Source: DUZB01 sp963747555
GTDB taxonomy: Bacteria > Desulfobacterota > DSM-4660 > Desulfatiglandales > Desulfatiglandaceae
Assembly: GCA_963747555.1 (NCBI GenBank)
Contig: CAVVFZ010000025.1
Coordinates: 1-64,000 of the forward strand
DNA length: 64,000 bases
Direction of reading: 5' to 3'
Numbering within the stretch: the first letter of the stretch is position 1; every line of letters begins with the position of its first letter. Of this stretch, positions 63,535 through 64,000 are shown piece after piece. The notes under the pieces are model-generated. The model was not told the DNA's origin and did not search any database. It saw nothing but the letters and a program-made list of their open reading frames with translations. The position numbers and the translations under genes are program-made.

Positions 63535-64000
63535 ATGGCAAAAGCGATAAAGAAGGATTCCCCCTCCGGGCTGAAAGTCCCTCCTCATAATATCGAGGCG
63601 GAGCAGGCTGTGTTGGGGGGAGTTCTGATCAACAATGACGCCTTGAACCAGGTGATGGACCTGCTTTCTCCTGGAGATTTCTACCGCGAAGCACATGCAG
63701 TCCTGTTTGAAGGCATGGTGAGCCTTTACAACAGCTCTGAGCCTATCGATATTATTACGCTCTCCCAGATTCTCAACAAAAAAGAAGTGTTGGAAAAAGT
63801 AGGGGGGGTAGACTATCTTTCAACGCTGGTACAGAGCGTCGCGACCTCGGCCGGAATTGTCTATCACGCTGAAATCATTCGTAACCTCTCCATAAGAAGA
63901 AAATTGATCAGCCAGTGTTCGACGATTTCGGAATTGTGTTTTCACGAACAGGAAGACACGGCGAGTCTTCTCGAAATGGCTGAGCAGTCTATCTTTGATA
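63535..64000 (+). CDS. dnaB: Replicative DNA helicase, N-terminal part
   Basis: ATG 63535 to the window edge, 155 codons. N-terminal domain: PPHNIEAEQAVLGGVLINND, FYREAHAVLFEGMVSLYN, IDIITLSQILNK and AGIVYHAEIIRNLSIRRKLI. The RecA-like motor lies outside. Follows rplI as in most bacteria. Confidence 0.96.
   Translation, partial: MAKAIKKDSPSGLKVPPHNIEAEQAVLGGVLINNDALNQVMDLLSPGDFYREAHAVLFEGMVSLYNSSEPIDIITLSQILNKKEVLEKVGGVDYLSTLVQSVATSAGIVYHAEIIRNLSIRRKLISQCSTISELCFHEQEDTASLLEMAEQSIFD

Noticed and set aside
1..64000. CRISPR array or prophage
   Set aside because: No regularly spaced direct repeats, and no integrase, capsid, tail or lysis genes were seen.

Overview
The window looks like chromosomal DNA from a deltaproteobacterium (Desulfobacterota), probably an anaerobe with a sulfate-reducing or syntrophic lifestyle. 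This is inferred from gene content: a Wolinella-type fumarate reductase/succinate dehydrogenase beside a stand-alone carboxyltransferase, a PPi-type phosphofructokinase, a cytosolic [NiFe] hydrogenase with sensor kinases, and granule/wax-ester genes. No 16S gene or other decisive marker is present.

Layout. 1-3 kb: edge of an IS630-type insertion beside a frameshifted amino-acid permease, a degraded zone. 3.1-7.1 kb: phosphofructokinase, then recR-ybaB-dnaX and tRNA-Ser on the minus strand. 7.1-19.7 kb: a neutral-lipid locus, with an acyl-CoA-binding protein, patatin lipase, wax ester synthase/DGAT, iron alcohol dehydrogenase joined to an SCP2 domain, a homologue of cyanobacterial acyl-ACP reductase, a small zinc-motif protein, a phasin-like protein, a PhaR-like regulator and a UbiB-like kinase. 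19.7-28.3 kb (minus): cobA/hemD, hemC, ispD, a Rho-N protein, stomatin, NfeD, family 4 uracil-DNA glycosylase and coaBC. 28.7-33.9 kb (plus): carboxyltransferase, frdCAB and a DsrE-like protein. 33.9-40 kb (minus): GAF histidine kinase, MaoC hydratase, lgt, lspA, ileS. 40.3-48.5 kb (plus): an RND transporter fused to a histidine kinase, a two-subunit hydrogenase, a triple-PAS kinase and a lone receiver. 48.8-64 kb (plus): tRNA-Ala, hisB, lipoprotein, hisA, yqeY, dnaG, rpoD, tRNA-Met, Nif3-like, zinc ribbon protein, RNase P RNA, small conserved genes, cysC, gmd, rpsF-rpsR-DUF2232-rplI-dnaB.

The most interesting region is 8.5-19.7 kb. Read together, the genes give acyl thioester to aldehyde (reductase), aldehyde to alcohol (Fe-ADH), alcohol plus acyl-CoA to wax ester (WS/DGAT), storage in coated bodies (phasin-like), and release (patatin lipase). 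Two promoters in it carry the same 11-bp palindrome, ACGC-N3-GCGT, between -35 and -10. One Cys3His motif (C-x9-C-x10-C-x2-H) occurs twice at the end of the WS/DGAT and once in the small neighbour. Three frameshifts, each repaired by removing one base from a short run, fall in the two reductase genes, so function, decay or sequence error must be settled.

The second notable region is 40.3-48.5 kb. Two kinases with near-identical H-box segments flank a hydrogenase that has Asp at a usual proximal-cluster Cys position, suggesting hydrogen sensing. At least five copies of a palindromic intergenic repeat are scattered through the window.
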